Source: Pelagerythrobacter marensis
GTDB taxonomy: Bacteria > Pseudomonadota > Alphaproteobacteria > Sphingomonadales > Sphingomonadaceae
Length of the DNA stretch: 64,000 bases
Assembly: GCF_001028625.1 (NCBI RefSeq)
Contig: NZ_CP011805.1
Location: forward strand, 372,001 to 436,000
Reading direction: 5' to 3'
Below are positions 1 through 8,038 of the stretch, one piece after another. A model generated the notes under the pieces. It was not told where the DNA came from. It saw only the letters and a program-made list of their open reading frames with translations, and made no database searches. The stretch's first letter is position 1. Every line of letters begins with the position of its first letter. A program made the position numbers and the translations under genes.

Positions 1-116
1 TCCCCGAACTGCTCGAAACCGATCACGAATGGATCGACGAATACTTCAACGGCCCGCGCGGACGCGCCGCTCGCGAAAGCAAGGCGCGCCGAAACGATGG
101 ACAATCCCCCGGGTGA
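1..116 (+). CDS. ABC transporter ATP-binding protein, C-terminal end (MlaF-like), partial
   Basis: The window opens inside a reading frame (codons in frame 3) that runs to a TGA at 114-116. The last 37 complete residues contain the stretch WIDEYFNGPRGRAA, which resembles the C-terminal tail of MlaF-type ATPases of alphaproteobacteria. The following genes encode an MlaD-like substrate-binding protein and an auxiliary lipoprotein, which fits an ATPase that drives phospholipid transport between the membranes. Walker motifs lie outside the window, so the assignment depends on the tail and the context. Confidence 0.7.
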   Translation, partial: PELLETDHEWIDEYFNGPRGRAARESKARRNDGQSPG

Positions 117-148
117 CGGGGCATAGGGGCCTGAGGTAATTTATTTCC

Positions 149-1108
149 ATGGAAACACGCGCAAATCATGTCTGGGTGGGGGTCGTAACGCTGGCTTTGC
201 TGGCTGGCGCGGCCCTGTTCTTCATCTGGCTTGCCCGGCTGGGGCAGGGCGCGCAGGACGAATACGACATCTTCTTCAAGCAGTCGGTGGCGGGCCTCGC
301 CAATGGGTCGCAGGTGTCGTTCGCCGGGGTTCCGGTGGGACAGGTCAGCCAGATCGCGCTGTGGGAAACCGATCCGCAATTCGTGCGCGTGCGTGTGAGG
401 GTGAGGGAAGAGGTGCCGATCCGGGTCGGCACGACGGCGACGGTCCAGGGCTCCTTCACCGGCGTTTCGACCATCCTGCTCGATGGCGCGCGGCGCGATG
501 CGCCGGCGCTCAGCTGTGCCGATGGCCCCGGCAACACCGCCTGCCCCGAAGGCGTGCCGGTAATCCCGACCAAGCCCGGCGGACTGGGCGAATTGCTGGC
601 CAATGCGCCGCTGCTGCTGGAACGGCTGGCCACGCTGACCGAACGGCTGACGATGCTGCTGTCCGATGAAAATCAGGGCGAGATCGCGGGCATTCTGCGC
701 AATACCAACCGTATGACGGCCGATCTCGCGCAAACCGCCCCGCAGGTGGAACGCACGATGGCCGAACTGCAGGTGACCCTGCGCGAATCGAGCGAGGCGC
801 TGGACGCGTTCGAGAAAGTCATGGGGTCGACCGACCGGCTGCTGAATCAGGAAGGGCAGTCGCTCGCCGGGCAATTGCGCTCCACCCTGACCGCGGCCGA
901 GGCAGCGGCCAATGCCCTGACCGAAACGATGGAACAGACGCAGCCGGCCACGCGCCAGCTCAGCGAAAGCACACTGCCCGCGGCAGAGGCGGCGCTGCAG
1001 GATCTGCGCGCGACCAGCAAGGCGCTGCGTAATGTGACCGAAAAGATCGAAACGCAGGGCGCGGGCTCGTTGATCGGCGGGCAGCAGTTGCCCGATTACG
1101 AACCATGA
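149..1108 (+). CDS. mlaD: MlaD family (MCE domain) lipid transport protein
   Basis: This 319-residue protein has one N-terminal membrane anchor (about residues 8-27) followed by an MCE domain (about 35-115, including the SFAGVPVGQVSQI stretch). A long helical, coiled-coil-prone region rich in Gln, Thr and Leu runs to the C terminus. MCE proteins form periplasmic rings that carry lipids between inner and outer membrane with an ABC permease and ATPase. It starts 32 bases after the upstream ATPase, and its stop overlaps an in-frame ATG of the next gene. The extended helical tail is usual for the alphaproteobacterial, Ttg2C-like branch. The family assignment is firm; the exact substrate is not shown. 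Confidence 0.88.
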   Translation: METRANHVWVGVVTLALLAGAALFFIWLARLGQGAQDEYDIFFKQSVAGLANGSQVSFAGVPVGQVSQIALWETDPQFVRVRVRVREEVPIRVGTTATVQGSFTGVSTILLDGARRDAPALSCADGPGNTACPEGVPVIPTKPGGLGELLANAPLLLERLATLTERLTMLLSDENQGEIAGILRNTNRMTADLAQTAPQVERTMAELQVTLRESSEALDAFEKVMGSTDRLLNQEGQSLAGQLRSTLTAAEAAANALTETMEQTQPATRQLSESTLPAAEAALQDLRATSKALRNVTEKIETQGAGSLIGGQQLPDYEP

Positions 1109-1134
1109 TCGCCACCGGATTACAGGGGAAGGCA

Positions 1135-1722
1135 ATGCGCGCGACAGTCAGGACTTTTCCGGCGCTTGCGGCACTTGCCGCGCTGGCCGGTTGCGTCAGT
1201 TTCGGCAGCGAGCCGCCCGAAAGCCTGCTGACGCTGACCCCGACGGCAGAGGCGCCGGCGGGATCGGGTGCTGCGGGCCATGCCGCCGGTTCGCTGGCAA
1301 TCCTGGTTCCCGACGCGCCTGCACGGCTGGATGTCGTGCGCGTGCCGGTACAGGTGAGCGATGCCAGCCTCGCCTATCTGAAAGATGCGGTGTGGGTGGA
1401 TAAGCCCGCGCGGCTGTTCCGCACCCTGCTGGCTGAAACGATCCGCACCCGCACCGCGCGGGTGGTGATCGATTCGGATGATCCGGCGCTGACCCCGAAA
1501 ACCCAGTTGCGCGGGGTCCTGCGCGATTTCGGATACGATGCGTCGACTTCTTCCGTGATCGTGCGCTTCGATGCGATCCGCGACACCAGCGATCAGGGAA
1601 TCGAAACCCGCCGTTTCGAAAGCATTATCCCCGGCATTGCCCCCGAAGCCGCCGAAGTCGGCCCCGCACTCAACCGTGCAGCCAACGACGTCGCCGGCCA
1701 GGTCGCGGACTGGGTGGGCTAG
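1135..1722 (+). CDS. ABC-type transport auxiliary lipoprotein (PqiC/DUF330-like)
   Basis: The N terminus from the ATG at 1135 is a lipoprotein signal: a basic start, a hydrophobic Ala/Leu stretch and a lipobox ending LAGC. The mature part (about 180 residues) has the pattern of auxiliary lipoproteins of MCE transporters, including ILVPDAPARLDVVRVPV and the AYLKDAVWVDKPARLFRTLL region. It is expected to sit in the periplasm, anchored to a membrane, and to help the MlaD ring or permease. An upstream in-frame ATG at 1105 overlaps the mlaD stop, but 1135 is preferred because AGGGGAAGG lies just before it and it gives a cleaner signal peptide. It is the last gene of the operon. Confidence 0.82.
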   Translation: MRATVRTFPALAALAALAGCVSFGSEPPESLLTLTPTAEAPAGSGAAGHAAGSLAILVPDAPARLDVVRVPVQVSDASLAYLKDAVWVDKPARLFRTLLAETIRTRTARVVIDSDDPALTPKTQLRGVLRDFGYDASTSSVIVRFDAIRDTSDQGIETRRFESIIPGIAPEAAEVGPALNRAANDVAGQVADWVG

Positions 1723-1746
1723 GCGACAATCGGCGTCGAGTTCCGG

Positions 1747-2454
1747 TCAGGAAACGTCTGAGCGCCCAACGAGTGTCGTGAACGTGCTTGCTGTCAGGAA
1801 CCGGGCGCGGCGTTGGTCGCGGCGGGTGGCGGCTTCTTCATCGTGGCCCCACAGCTCGGCCTGCCAGTCCTCTTCCAGGTTCGCGGCGTTCCACAGCGCC
1901 CCGGCATCCGCATCGTCCTGCAGCGCGGCCAGCGCAATGCAGAGCGATGCGGCGAGCGAGGCCATTGCCTGCACCCCGGCGAGCGTGAAATCATCGGTGC
2001 GTTCCAGCCGGGCGCGCAAGGCGGCAAGCGTGGCCGGTGGCTGCGCGCGGTGAATGACTCCACTGATGCGATCCAGCCGCACCCCTTCGCGCGCCTCCAG
2101 CGCGGTCACCAGCGGTTCCCACACTTCATGCTGGCGGCGATAGAGCGGTTCGTCGGGATCGGCGCGATAGCATAGCGTATCGGTTTCCCCGAACGCCAGG
2201 ATTCCGGCAATCGCGGCTGCGCGATCCGGGGCGATCACGTCGATCGCATAGTCGGCAAGGTCGCGCAGAACGAAATCGGCCGGGTCGATCGTTTCCCCCT
2301 GCCGTTCCCATTCTGCGGCCAGAGCATCGGCCAGGGCCTGGATTGGTACGATCTGCGGCGCGCCCAGTGCCGTCTTGATCGCGCGCCCATCCAGCGCGAC
2401 TCGCCAGCCGCCCGCGTGAGGTTCGACCGAAACTTCGCGATAAAATCGCTTCAT
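1747..2454 (-). CDS. ATP12 family F1-ATP synthase assembly chaperone
   Basis: This 235-residue protein begins MKRFYREVSVEPHAGGWRV and carries the typical ATP12 pattern LDGRAIKTA near the N terminus, followed by AAEWERQGETIDP and a DTLCYRADP segment. ATP12 proteins bind the F1 alpha subunit and help assemble ATP synthase; homologues are common in alphaproteobacteria. The start at 2454 overlaps the stop of the preceding small membrane protein by four bases, so I use it rather than longer in-frame extensions. It is the last gene of a five-gene minus-strand operon. Length is close to that expected for the family. Confidence 0.87.
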   Translation of the reverse strand: MKRFYREVSVEPHAGGWRVALDGRAIKTALGAPQIVPIQALADALAAEWERQGETIDPADFVLRDLADYAIDVIAPDRAAAIAGILAFGETDTLCYRADPDEPLYRRQHEVWEPLVTALEAREGVRLDRISGVIHRAQPPATLAALRARLERTDDFTLAGVQAMASLAASLCIALAALQDDADAGALWNAANLEEDWQAELWGHDEEAATRRDQRRARFLTASTFTTLVGRSDVS

Positions 2455-2672
2455 TCCTTGGGCGTCCGCCAGCGCCGGGCCATGAATACGGGCACCACGA
2501 ACACCTCGATCAGCCCGACCGCGACCAGGACATAGCCGACGCCTTCGGCCAGATCGATGGCGCCGCGCACGGCCAGAATGCCCAGCAGGATGAATGCGAT
2601 ACCGGTGAAACGGACCGCGACGATCGCGAAATGGCGGCCCATTGCAGGATCGTTCGGGGCAGGATCGGTCAT
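2451..2672 (-). CDS. Small two-helix membrane protein
   Basis: A 73-residue protein with two predicted transmembrane segments (about residues 15-37 and 43-65) and a basic end (ARRWRTPKE). Both ends overlap neighbouring genes by four bases: its ATG sits on the stop of the HAD phosphatase gene and its stop on the start of the ATP12 gene. That tight coupling supports it as a real gene. I cannot assign a function from sequence. It may relate to the F1 chaperone or the phosphatase only through co-expression. Confidence 0.75.
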   Translation of the reverse strand: MTDPAPNDPAMGRHFAIVAVRFTGIAFILLGILAVRGAIDLAEGVGYVLVAVGLIEVFVVPVFMARRWRTPKE

Positions 2673-3322
2673 GGCAGCAGGTCCCCCAGTTCGGCGGGGC
2701 TGAAGGCGACATCGACGGCCCCCGCCTCGCGCAGTTCGTCTTCGGTGTGATAGCCCCAGGCCACGCCAATCGCGCGTACGCCCGCGGCGCGCGCCATTTC
2801 CATGTCGAACGTGGTGTCCCCGATCATCACGGCGTCGCCGGCCAGCGCGCCGGCTTCGAACAGGGCCGCTTCCAGCATCGCCGGATGGGGTTTGGACGGG
2901 TGGCGGTCGGCGGTCTGGAGCGTGACGAAGCGCTCGGTCAGGCCGTGTGCCGCGAGGCAGCTGGTCAGCCCGCGGTCGGATTTGCCGGTGGCGACGCCCA
3001 GCGTCCAACCGCGCGCGGCGAGACCGGTGATCGTTTCGGCGATACCTTCAAACAGCGGCTCTTCCAGCGAACCTTCCAGCCGGCAGGTGCGGAAGGCTTC
3101 CTTGTAAGCTTCCACCGCGTGGCGCTGGAGGTGTTCCTCGGCATCGGGGGCCAGCAGGCGAACGGCCTGGGGCAGGCTGAGGCCCACGATCCGGCGAACG
3201 TCATGCCGGTCGGGTGCGGGCAGGCCGGTGCTGGCGAAAGCCTTCTCCATCGAATCGCAGATCGGCGCCTGCCCGTCGACGAGCGTGCCGTCGCAATCGA
3301 ACACTGCCAGGCGAACGGTCAT
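2669..3322 (-). CDS. HAD-IA family hydrolase (phosphoglycolate phosphatase-like)
   Basis: The 217-residue protein opens with HAD motif I, DCDGTLVDG, where D9 would be the nucleophile and D11 the general acid. A helical cap follows (about 20-80), then the motif II region (GVATGKSDRGL), motif III Lys (HPSKPHPAML) and motif IV (MIGDTTFDMEMARAAG). This is the layout of phosphoglycolate-phosphatase-like small-molecule phosphatases. The substrate cannot be read from sequence. It sits between the pseudouridine synthase gene and a small membrane protein gene with four-base overlaps on both sides. Confidence 0.87.
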   Translation of the reverse strand: MTVRLAVFDCDGTLVDGQAPICDSMEKAFASTGLPAPDRHDVRRIVGLSLPQAVRLLAPDAEEHLQRHAVEAYKEAFRTCRLEGSLEEPLFEGIAETITGLAARGWTLGVATGKSDRGLTSCLAAHGLTERFVTLQTADRHPSKPHPAMLEAALFEAGALAGDAVMIGDTTFDMEMARAAGVRAIGVAWGYHTEDELREAGAVDVAFSPAELGDLLP

Positions 3323-4488
3323 TTGCGTTTGCCTTTCGGTCCACCCGGTCCTTTCGCCTTCGCGGGCGTTGCTGCGCCGCGTTGCCGCCGTTCGCCGCGC
3401 CGCCCCTTGCGGTATTGCTTGGCGTGCTGGCGCGCGGCCTGCTTCTTTTCCGCGCGCGAGCGTTCCGGTGGGGATTCGCGCAGCGGCTCCGCCGTGCTCA
3501 GGGTCAGGTCGAACCCGAGCTGTTCCATGCTGGCGGCGAAATGTTCGGGCAAGTCGGCGGTCACGTCCAGCTTGCCGCCGGGTTTCCCACCGCTGGCGGG
3601 CTGGTCGATGATCAGGCGGCGCGCGTGCAGGTGCATCTTGCGGCTGACGCTGCCGGTCAGGAACGCTTCCTGCCCGCCATACTTGCCGTCGCCCACGATG
3701 GGATGGCCGATCGCGGCCATGTGCACGCGCAACTGGTGGGTGCGGCCGGTCAGCGGTTCCAGCTCCACCCAGGCCGCCTTCTTGCCCGCCTTGTCGACCA
3801 CGCGATAGCGGGTGACGGCGCGCTGGCCGCCTTCTTCGTCGACATGCATCTTCTCGCCGCCGGTGCCCGGCTGTTTGGCCAGCGCGGCTTCGATCGTCCC
3901 CTCGGCGACATCGGGAACGCCGACCACCAGGGCCCAGTAAACCTTCTTCGCGCTGCGACCCGCGAAACGCTTGGAATAGGCAGACGCGCTGCCGGGGGTG
4001 CGTGCGATCAGCAGAACGCCGCTGGTGTCCTTGTCCAGCCGGTGGACCAGGCGCGGGCGGGGCGTTTCTTCATCGGGTGCGAAGGCATCCAGCAGGCCAT
4101 CGACATGGTGGTGCGTCTTGCTGCCGCCCTGCGTCGCGAGGCCGGGTGGCTTGTTGAGCACGATCGCCGATTTGGTTTCGGTGATCACCATCGCATGCGC
4201 TTCCGCGACCTCCGCCGGGGTCAGTGCGCGTTTTTCCCGCGGCTTGCGATGCGGGGCCTCGCCACCCGGGGGTACGCGGACGGTCTGCCCGGCGGCCAGG
4301 CGATCTTCGGGCCGGGCGCGGCCGCCATCGATCCGGATCTGCCCGGTGCGCGCCCATTTGGAAATCGTGGCAAAGCCGATCTGGGGCAGGTGCCGTTTGA
4401 ACCATCGGTCAAGCCGGATGCCCTCGTCGTCGGGTTCGACGGTGAACTGGCGGACCCTGTGCTGGTCGGGACCGGTCGGCGCGCTCAT
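3319..4488 (-). CDS. RluA family pseudouridine synthase (RluC-like)
   Basis: From the ATG at 4488 the protein is 389 residues. An S4 RNA-binding domain (about 24-75, IRLDRWFKRHLP) is followed by the catalytic domain with the motif HRLDKDTSG, in which D152 is the catalytic aspartate, and the later GRTHQLRVHMA motif. Such enzymes convert uridines of 23S rRNA to pseudouridine. The last 50 or so residues form a very basic Lys/Arg/Gly tail that probably contacts RNA. The start overlaps the crcB stop by four bases. Rlu target positions cannot be told from sequence alone. Confidence 0.88.
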   Translation of the reverse strand: MSAPTGPDQHRVRQFTVEPDDEGIRLDRWFKRHLPQIGFATISKWARTGQIRIDGGRARPEDRLAAGQTVRVPPGGEAPHRKPREKRALTPAEVAEAHAMVITETKSAIVLNKPPGLATQGGSKTHHHVDGLLDAFAPDEETPRPRLVHRLDKDTSGVLLIARTPGSASAYSKRFAGRSAKKVYWALVVGVPDVAEGTIEAALAKQPGTGGEKMHVDEEGGQRAVTRYRVVDKAGKKAAWVELEPLTGRTHQLRVHMAAIGHPIVGDGKYGGQEAFLTGSVSRKMHLHARRLIIDQPASGGKPGGKLDVTADLPEHFAASMEQLGFDLTLSTAEPLRESPPERSRAEKKQAARQHAKQYRKGRRGERRQRGAATPAKAKGPGGPKGKRK

Positions 4489-4895
4489 GCCGCGATCCGC
4501 ATGGCGATGAGGCCGATATAGAGCGCGGTCAGCCCTGCAAGCACGGAGATCAGGGCATAGCTGGCGGCGAGCCAGGGCTGTCCCCGCTCGACCAGCAGCA
4601 TCAGTTCCAGGCTGAAGGCGGAAAAGGTGGTGAAGCCGCCGAGCAGGCCGACCCCGGCGAGCAGGCGCCACTGTTCGCCCGCCGCGCCCCCGTGGCGCGC
4701 CAGCCATCCGGCGAGCAGCCCCATGGCGCAGCCGCCGATCACATTGACCGCCAGTGTCGCCCAGGGGAAGGCGGTGACCGCCTGCGGGCCGAGCAGGTGG
4801 GTCAGCAACCGCCCGGTCTGGTAACGCAGGATCGCCCCTGCGCCGCCCCCGGCGAAGACATAGAGGCTGGCCGCGATCGGTGAAACGCTTGTCAT
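4485..4895 (-). CDS. crcB: Fluoride efflux channel CrcB (Fluc)
   Basis: The 136-residue, four-helix membrane protein shows the CrcB/Fluc signatures GGGAGAILRYQTGRL near the N terminus, TLAVNVIGGCAMG in the middle and GLLGGFTTFSAFSLE in the third helix. These proteins form dual-topology dimers that export fluoride. It is the first gene of the minus-strand operon and overlaps the pseudouridine synthase gene by four bases. I found no clear fluoride riboswitch in the short leader (4896-4980), although a comparison of fold and sequence would be needed to exclude one. Confidence 0.93.
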   Translation of the reverse strand: MTSVSPIAASLYVFAGGGAGAILRYQTGRLLTHLLGPQAVTAFPWATLAVNVIGGCAMGLLAGWLARHGGAAGEQWRLLAGVGLLGGFTTFSAFSLELMLLVERGQPWLAASYALISVLAGLTALYIGLIAMRIAA

Positions 4896-4997
4896 GCGCC
4901 GCCCTTAGACGGCATTGCGCGGTTCGTCATCCCACCCGTGCACCTTCGCTGCGGCGCGGTGGGGAAGGCGGGAATATGCGCCATGTCGCGTGGCGGC

Positions 4998-5026
4998 TTG
5001 CCAATTCGCCGCGATTTGCCTATGTG
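4998..5026 (+). promoter_or_regulatory. Candidate housekeeping promoter for rpsU
   Basis: TTGCCA at 4998-5003 and TATGTG at 5021-5026 are separated by 17 bases, which is a plausible -35/-10 pair for a vegetative sigma factor. They lie about 115 bases before the rpsU start. The leader between them and the gene contains a small stem (CCCGC-N5-GCGGG, near 5093-5111). The prediction is by eye and is not backed by transcript data. Confidence 0.35.
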
Positions 5027-5141
5027 CGCGCTGGTTCGAGCCGGTCCGGAACGGATTCGGCGCGTTTTTCGTTTGATTCGTAAGGGCGCATCCCCCCGCG
5101 CTGTGCGGGCTCTGCGCCATTGCTGTGAGGTGTTTGAATTC

Positions 5142-5348
5142 ATGCAGATCATCGTTCGCGATAACAATGTCGACCAGGCCCTGCGCGCGCTCAAGAAGAA
5201 GCTGCAGCGTGAAGGCGTGTATCGCGAAATGAAGCTGCGCCGCCACTATGAAAAGCCCAGCGAAAAGCGGGCGCGCGAAAAGGCCGCCGCCGTGCGCCGC
5301 GCGCGCAAGCTGGAACGCAAGCGGGCCGAACGTGACGGCGCCAAGTAA
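5142..5348 (+). CDS. rpsU: 30S ribosomal protein S21
   Basis: The 68-residue protein starts MQIIVRDNNVDQALRALKKK and ends in a strongly basic tail, as expected of bS21, including LQREGVYREMKLRRHYEKP. S21 joins the 30S subunit near the anti-Shine-Dalgarno region and assists initiation. The ATG at 5142 follows GTGAGGTG; the frame is open further upstream but the extension has no S21 similarity. It is monocistronic: a strong intrinsic terminator follows about 75 bases downstream. Confidence 0.96.
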   Translation: MQIIVRDNNVDQALRALKKKLQREGVYREMKLRRHYEKPSEKRAREKAAAVRRARKLERKRAERDGAK

Positions 5349-5421
5349 GGCACCCGGCATCGCCCCCGCATCGGCGGCGGCGATGCTTCACGCTTGAACC
5401 CACAGCAGCGTTAAGCCTACA

Positions 5422-5451
5422 GGGCGCGGGAAGCGATTCCCGCGCCCTTTT
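5422..5451 (+). terminator. Intrinsic terminator after rpsU
   Basis: An 11-bp perfect GC-rich stem (5422-5432 with 5437-5447) closes a GCGA tetraloop of the GNRA type and is followed by TTTT. It lies between rpsU and the FKBP gene and should end the rpsU transcript. Confidence 0.85.
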
Positions 5452-5469
5452 GCATTTCAGGAACCTTGC

Positions 5470-6009
5470 ATGACCGAAGTAACCCGCGTGCCGATCCAGC
5501 CCATTGCCAAGGGCAGCCTGACCCGGTTGTGGCTGGGCATTATCGTCGCGATCCTGATCGCGGGCGGACTGGCCTGGGCCGCCGTACCGCAAGGCGTGTC
5601 GGTCGAGGTGATCGAGGCAGGCGAAGGCGCGAACCCGGCGGCGGACGACGTCGTGCTGGTCAATTACACCGGCAAGCTGGCCGATGGCACCGTGTTCGAC
5701 GAAGGGCAGGCCACGCCGCTGCCGCTGGAAGGGATGATCGAAGGTTTCCGCGAAGGCGCGGTCAAGATGCAGAAGGGCGGCAAGTATCTGATCGAGATCC
5801 CGGCGGACAAGGCCTATGGCGACGAGGAGAAGGTCAATCCGATGACCGGCGAAGTCGCCATCCCCGCCGGCAGCGATCTGGTGTTCGAGATCGAACTGCT
5901 CGATTTCATGCCGTTCGAACAGTTCCAGCAGCAGATGCAGGCGATGCAGCAGATGATGGAAGCGCAGCAACAGGGCGGAGCCGGCGGCGCGCCCCAGCCG
6001 GGCCAGTAA
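5470..6009 (+). CDS. FKBP-type peptidyl-prolyl cis-trans isomerase, membrane anchored
   Basis: This 179-residue protein has an N-terminal hydrophobic anchor (about residues 20-40) and a complete FKBP domain (about 45-148), with VLVNYTGKLADGTVFDEG, the GMIEGFREGAVKMQKGG loop, the IPADKAYGDEE segment and the closing LVFEIELLDF strand. It would isomerise proline peptide bonds in the periplasm or at the membrane. A Gln/Met-rich tail (about 150-179) follows the domain and is probably flexible. The gene follows the rpsU terminator closely, so its promoter must be weak, overlapping or dependent on read-through. Confidence 0.9.
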   Translation: MTEVTRVPIQPIAKGSLTRLWLGIIVAILIAGGLAWAAVPQGVSVEVIEAGEGANPAADDVVLVNYTGKLADGTVFDEGQATPLPLEGMIEGFREGAVKMQKGGKYLIEIPADKAYGDEEKVNPMTGEVAIPAGSDLVFEIELLDFMPFEQFQQQMQAMQQMMEAQQQGGAGGAPQPGQ

Positions 6010-6031
6010 CCGCCGCGCTTTCGTTCGCGAC

Positions 6032-6059
6032 GCCAGTGCCAGCTTGCCAGTGCCAGCTT
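6032..6059. repeat. Two-copy 14-bp tandem repeat
   Basis: The 14-mer GCCAGTGCCAGCTT occurs twice head to tail (6032-6045 and 6046-6059) in the gap between the FKBP gene and gatC. It looks like a slippage or short duplication event; no function is apparent. Confidence 0.8.
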
Positions 6060-6127
6060 GAACGCCGCCCGGCGCGCTGCTAGCGCCAGGGCATTCGCAA
6101 TCCTTTCCAGACGAAGGGCAAATCCGC

Positions 6128-6430
6128 ATGTCCGTCGACCAGACCACCGTGGCGAAAATCGCCTCGCTGGCCCGCATCAAGATGAGTGACGAGGAACTCG
6201 CGCGCATGGCGCCCGAACTGTCGCAGATTCTCGACTGGGTCGAACAGCTTGGCGAAGTCGATACTTCGCAGGTCGAACCGATGACCGCCGTCATCCCCAA
6301 CACCCTGCGCCTGCGCGCCGACGAGATCGATCCCGATCCGCTGACCGGCGGCAATCGGCGCGACGATGTTCTGGCCAATGCCCCTGCGGCGGAACACGGT
6401 TTCTTCGGCGTACCGAAGGTGATCGAGTAG
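6128..6430 (+). CDS. gatC: Asp-tRNA(Asn)/Glu-tRNA(Gln) amidotransferase subunit C
   Basis: The 100-residue protein matches GatC: VAKIASLARIKMSDEELARMAPELSQILDWVEQL in the N-terminal half, then DTSQVEPM and a C-terminal LRADE...DVLANAPA...GFFGVPKVIE pattern. GatC is the small scaffold that clamps GatA and GatB together in the transamidosome, which converts misacylated Glu-tRNA(Gln) or Asp-tRNA(Asn). Its stop is two bases before a 35-codon ORF that in turn overlaps the gatA start. Confidence 0.95.
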   Translation: MSVDQTTVAKIASLARIKMSDEELARMAPELSQILDWVEQLGEVDTSQVEPMTAVIPNTLRLRADEIDPDPLTGGNRRDDVLANAPAAEHGFFGVPKVIE

Positions 6431-6432
6431 AA

Positions 6433-6540
6433 ATGTCGGCATTGTCACTCGATCATCCTGAATACCGCCGCAGCCGCGACCGTTTCAGGCTCCAGCAGCA
6501 AGGCCTCACCGCGATCAAAGTTCAGGACCACGCACTATGA
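6433..6540 (+). CDS. Candidate 35-residue ORF between gatC and gatA
   Basis: An ATG at 6433, two bases after the gatC stop, opens a 35-codon frame that ends at the TGA 6538-6540. This stop overlaps the gatA ATG (6537-6539) in the form ATGA. The predicted peptide is basic in the middle (YRRSRDRFRLQQQ) and has no signal peptide or membrane segment. The stop/start arrangement on both sides is typical of translational coupling, but an intact frame this short can arise by chance in GC-rich DNA. There is only a weak ribosome site (AAGGTG about 13 bases upstream). It could equally be an untranslated spacer or a coupling leader. Confidence 0.4.
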   Translation: MSALSLDHPEYRRSRDRFRLQQQGLTAIKVQDHAL

Positions 6541-8036
6541 CCGACCTGACCGAACTGGGCGTTAAGGCGATCCGAGACGGGGTTGCCGCCGGCGAGTTCA
6601 CCGCCCGCGAAGTGGCCGATGCCTTCAACGGCGCGGTTGCCGGTGCGCAGGCGCTCAACGCCTTCATCGTCGCCACGCCCGACAAGGCGGTCGAGGCCGC
6701 CGAACGGGTCGATGCCGACCGCGCCGCGGGCCGCGACCTGGGGCCGATGGCCGGCGTCCCGATCGGGATGAAGGACCTGTTCGCCACCGACGGCGTGCAG
6801 ACGACCGCGGCGAGCCATATCCTCGAAGGTTTCGTCCCCCGTTACGAAAGCACGGTGTCGCAGAACCTGTGGAATGCCGGCGCGGGGATGCTGGGCAAGC
6901 TCAACCTCGACCAGTTCGCCATGGGCTCTTCCAACGAAACGAGCCATTTCGGCAATGTAATCAACCCCTGGCGGCGCCAGGATGGGGGCAACACCGATCT
7001 CGCGCCCGGCGGTTCTTCCGGCGGTTCCTCTGCCGCCGTTGCCGCGCGCATCGCCGCGGCGGCGACCGGCACCGACACCGGCGGATCGATCCGCCAGCCG
7101 GCCGCCTTCACCGGGATCTGCGGGATCAAGCCGACTTATGGCCGGTGCAGCCGCTGGGGCGTGGTCGCCTTCGCCTCCAGCCTCGACCAGGCCGGGCCGA
7201 TGGCGCGCGACGTTGGCGATTGCGCGATCATGCTGGGCGCAATGGCCGGCTTCGATCCGAAGGATTCGACCAGCCTCGACCTGCCGGTGCCCGAATGGGA
7301 AGCCGGCCTGTCGGACGACTTGCGCGGCAAGAAAGTCGGCATTCCGCGCGAATACCGGATGGACGGGACCGACCCGGAAATCCTCGAAAGCTGGGAACGC
7401 GGCAAGCAATGGCTGCGCGATGCGGGGGCGGAGATCGTCGATATCTCCCTGCCGCACACCAAATATGCGCTGCCCGCTTATTACATCATTGCCCCGGCCG
7501 AAGCCTCCAGCAACCTCGCCCGGTATGACGGCGTGCGTTACGGGCTGCGCGATCTGCCGGTCGATGCGGCGGGCAAGAGCGCGGGGCTGCAGGACATGTA
7601 CGCCGCGACCCGTGCCGAAGGGTTCGGGGACGAGGTGAAGCGCCGCATCCTGATCGGCACTTACGTGCTTTCCGCCGGGTTCTACGATGCCTATTACAAC
7701 CAGGCGCAGAAGATCCGCACGCTGATCGCGCGCGATTTCGAACGGGCCTGGACCGAATGCGATGTGATCCTGGCCCCGACGACGCCCACCGCCAGTTTCC
7801 CGCTGGGCGACAAGGCCGACGATCCGCTGGCGATGTACCTGAACGATGTCTTCGCCGTGCCCGCCAGCCTGGCCGGCCTGCCGGCGATGAGCGTGCCCGC
7901 CATGCTCAACCGCGATGGCCTGCCGCTGGGCCTGCAGCTCGTCGGCAAGCCGTTCGATGAACAGGGCGTGCTCAACGCCGGTCTCGCGATCGAACGGCGC
8001 GCGGGCTTCGACGCCCGGCCGGAGCGCTGGTGGTGA
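6537..8036 (+). CDS. gatA: Asp-tRNA(Asn)/Glu-tRNA(Gln) amidotransferase subunit A
   Basis: The 499-residue protein is an amidase-signature enzyme. The Ser-cisSer-Lys triad can be placed at K79 (PIGMKDLF), S160 (PGGSSGGSSAA) and S184 (TDTGGSIRQPAAF). GatA releases ammonia from glutamine and passes it to GatB. Length and the C-terminal GLPLGLQLVGKPFDE segment are normal. The ATG overlaps the stop of the small upstream ORF. The stop at 8034-8036 overlaps the possible GTG starts of the next small gene, and the next ATG is only two bases downstream. Confidence 0.96.
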   Translation: MTDLTELGVKAIRDGVAAGEFTAREVADAFNGAVAGAQALNAFIVATPDKAVEAAERVDADRAAGRDLGPMAGVPIGMKDLFATDGVQTTAASHILEGFVPRYESTVSQNLWNAGAGMLGKLNLDQFAMGSSNETSHFGNVINPWRRQDGGNTDLAPGGSSGGSSAAVAARIAAAATGTDTGGSIRQPAAFTGICGIKPTYGRCSRWGVVAFASSLDQAGPMARDVGDCAIMLGAMAGFDPKDSTSLDLPVPEWEAGLSDDLRGKKVGIPREYRMDGTDPEILESWERGKQWLRDAGAEIVDISLPHTKYALPAYYIIAPAEASSNLARYDGVRYGLRDLPVDAAGKSAGLQDMYAATRAEGFGDEVKRRILIGTYVLSAGFYDAYYNQAQKIRTLIARDFERAWTECDVILAPTTPTASFPLGDKADDPLAMYLNDVFAVPASLAGLPAMSVPAMLNRDGLPLGLQLVGKPFDEQGVLNAGLAIERRAGFDARPERWW

Positions 8037-8038
8037 CG

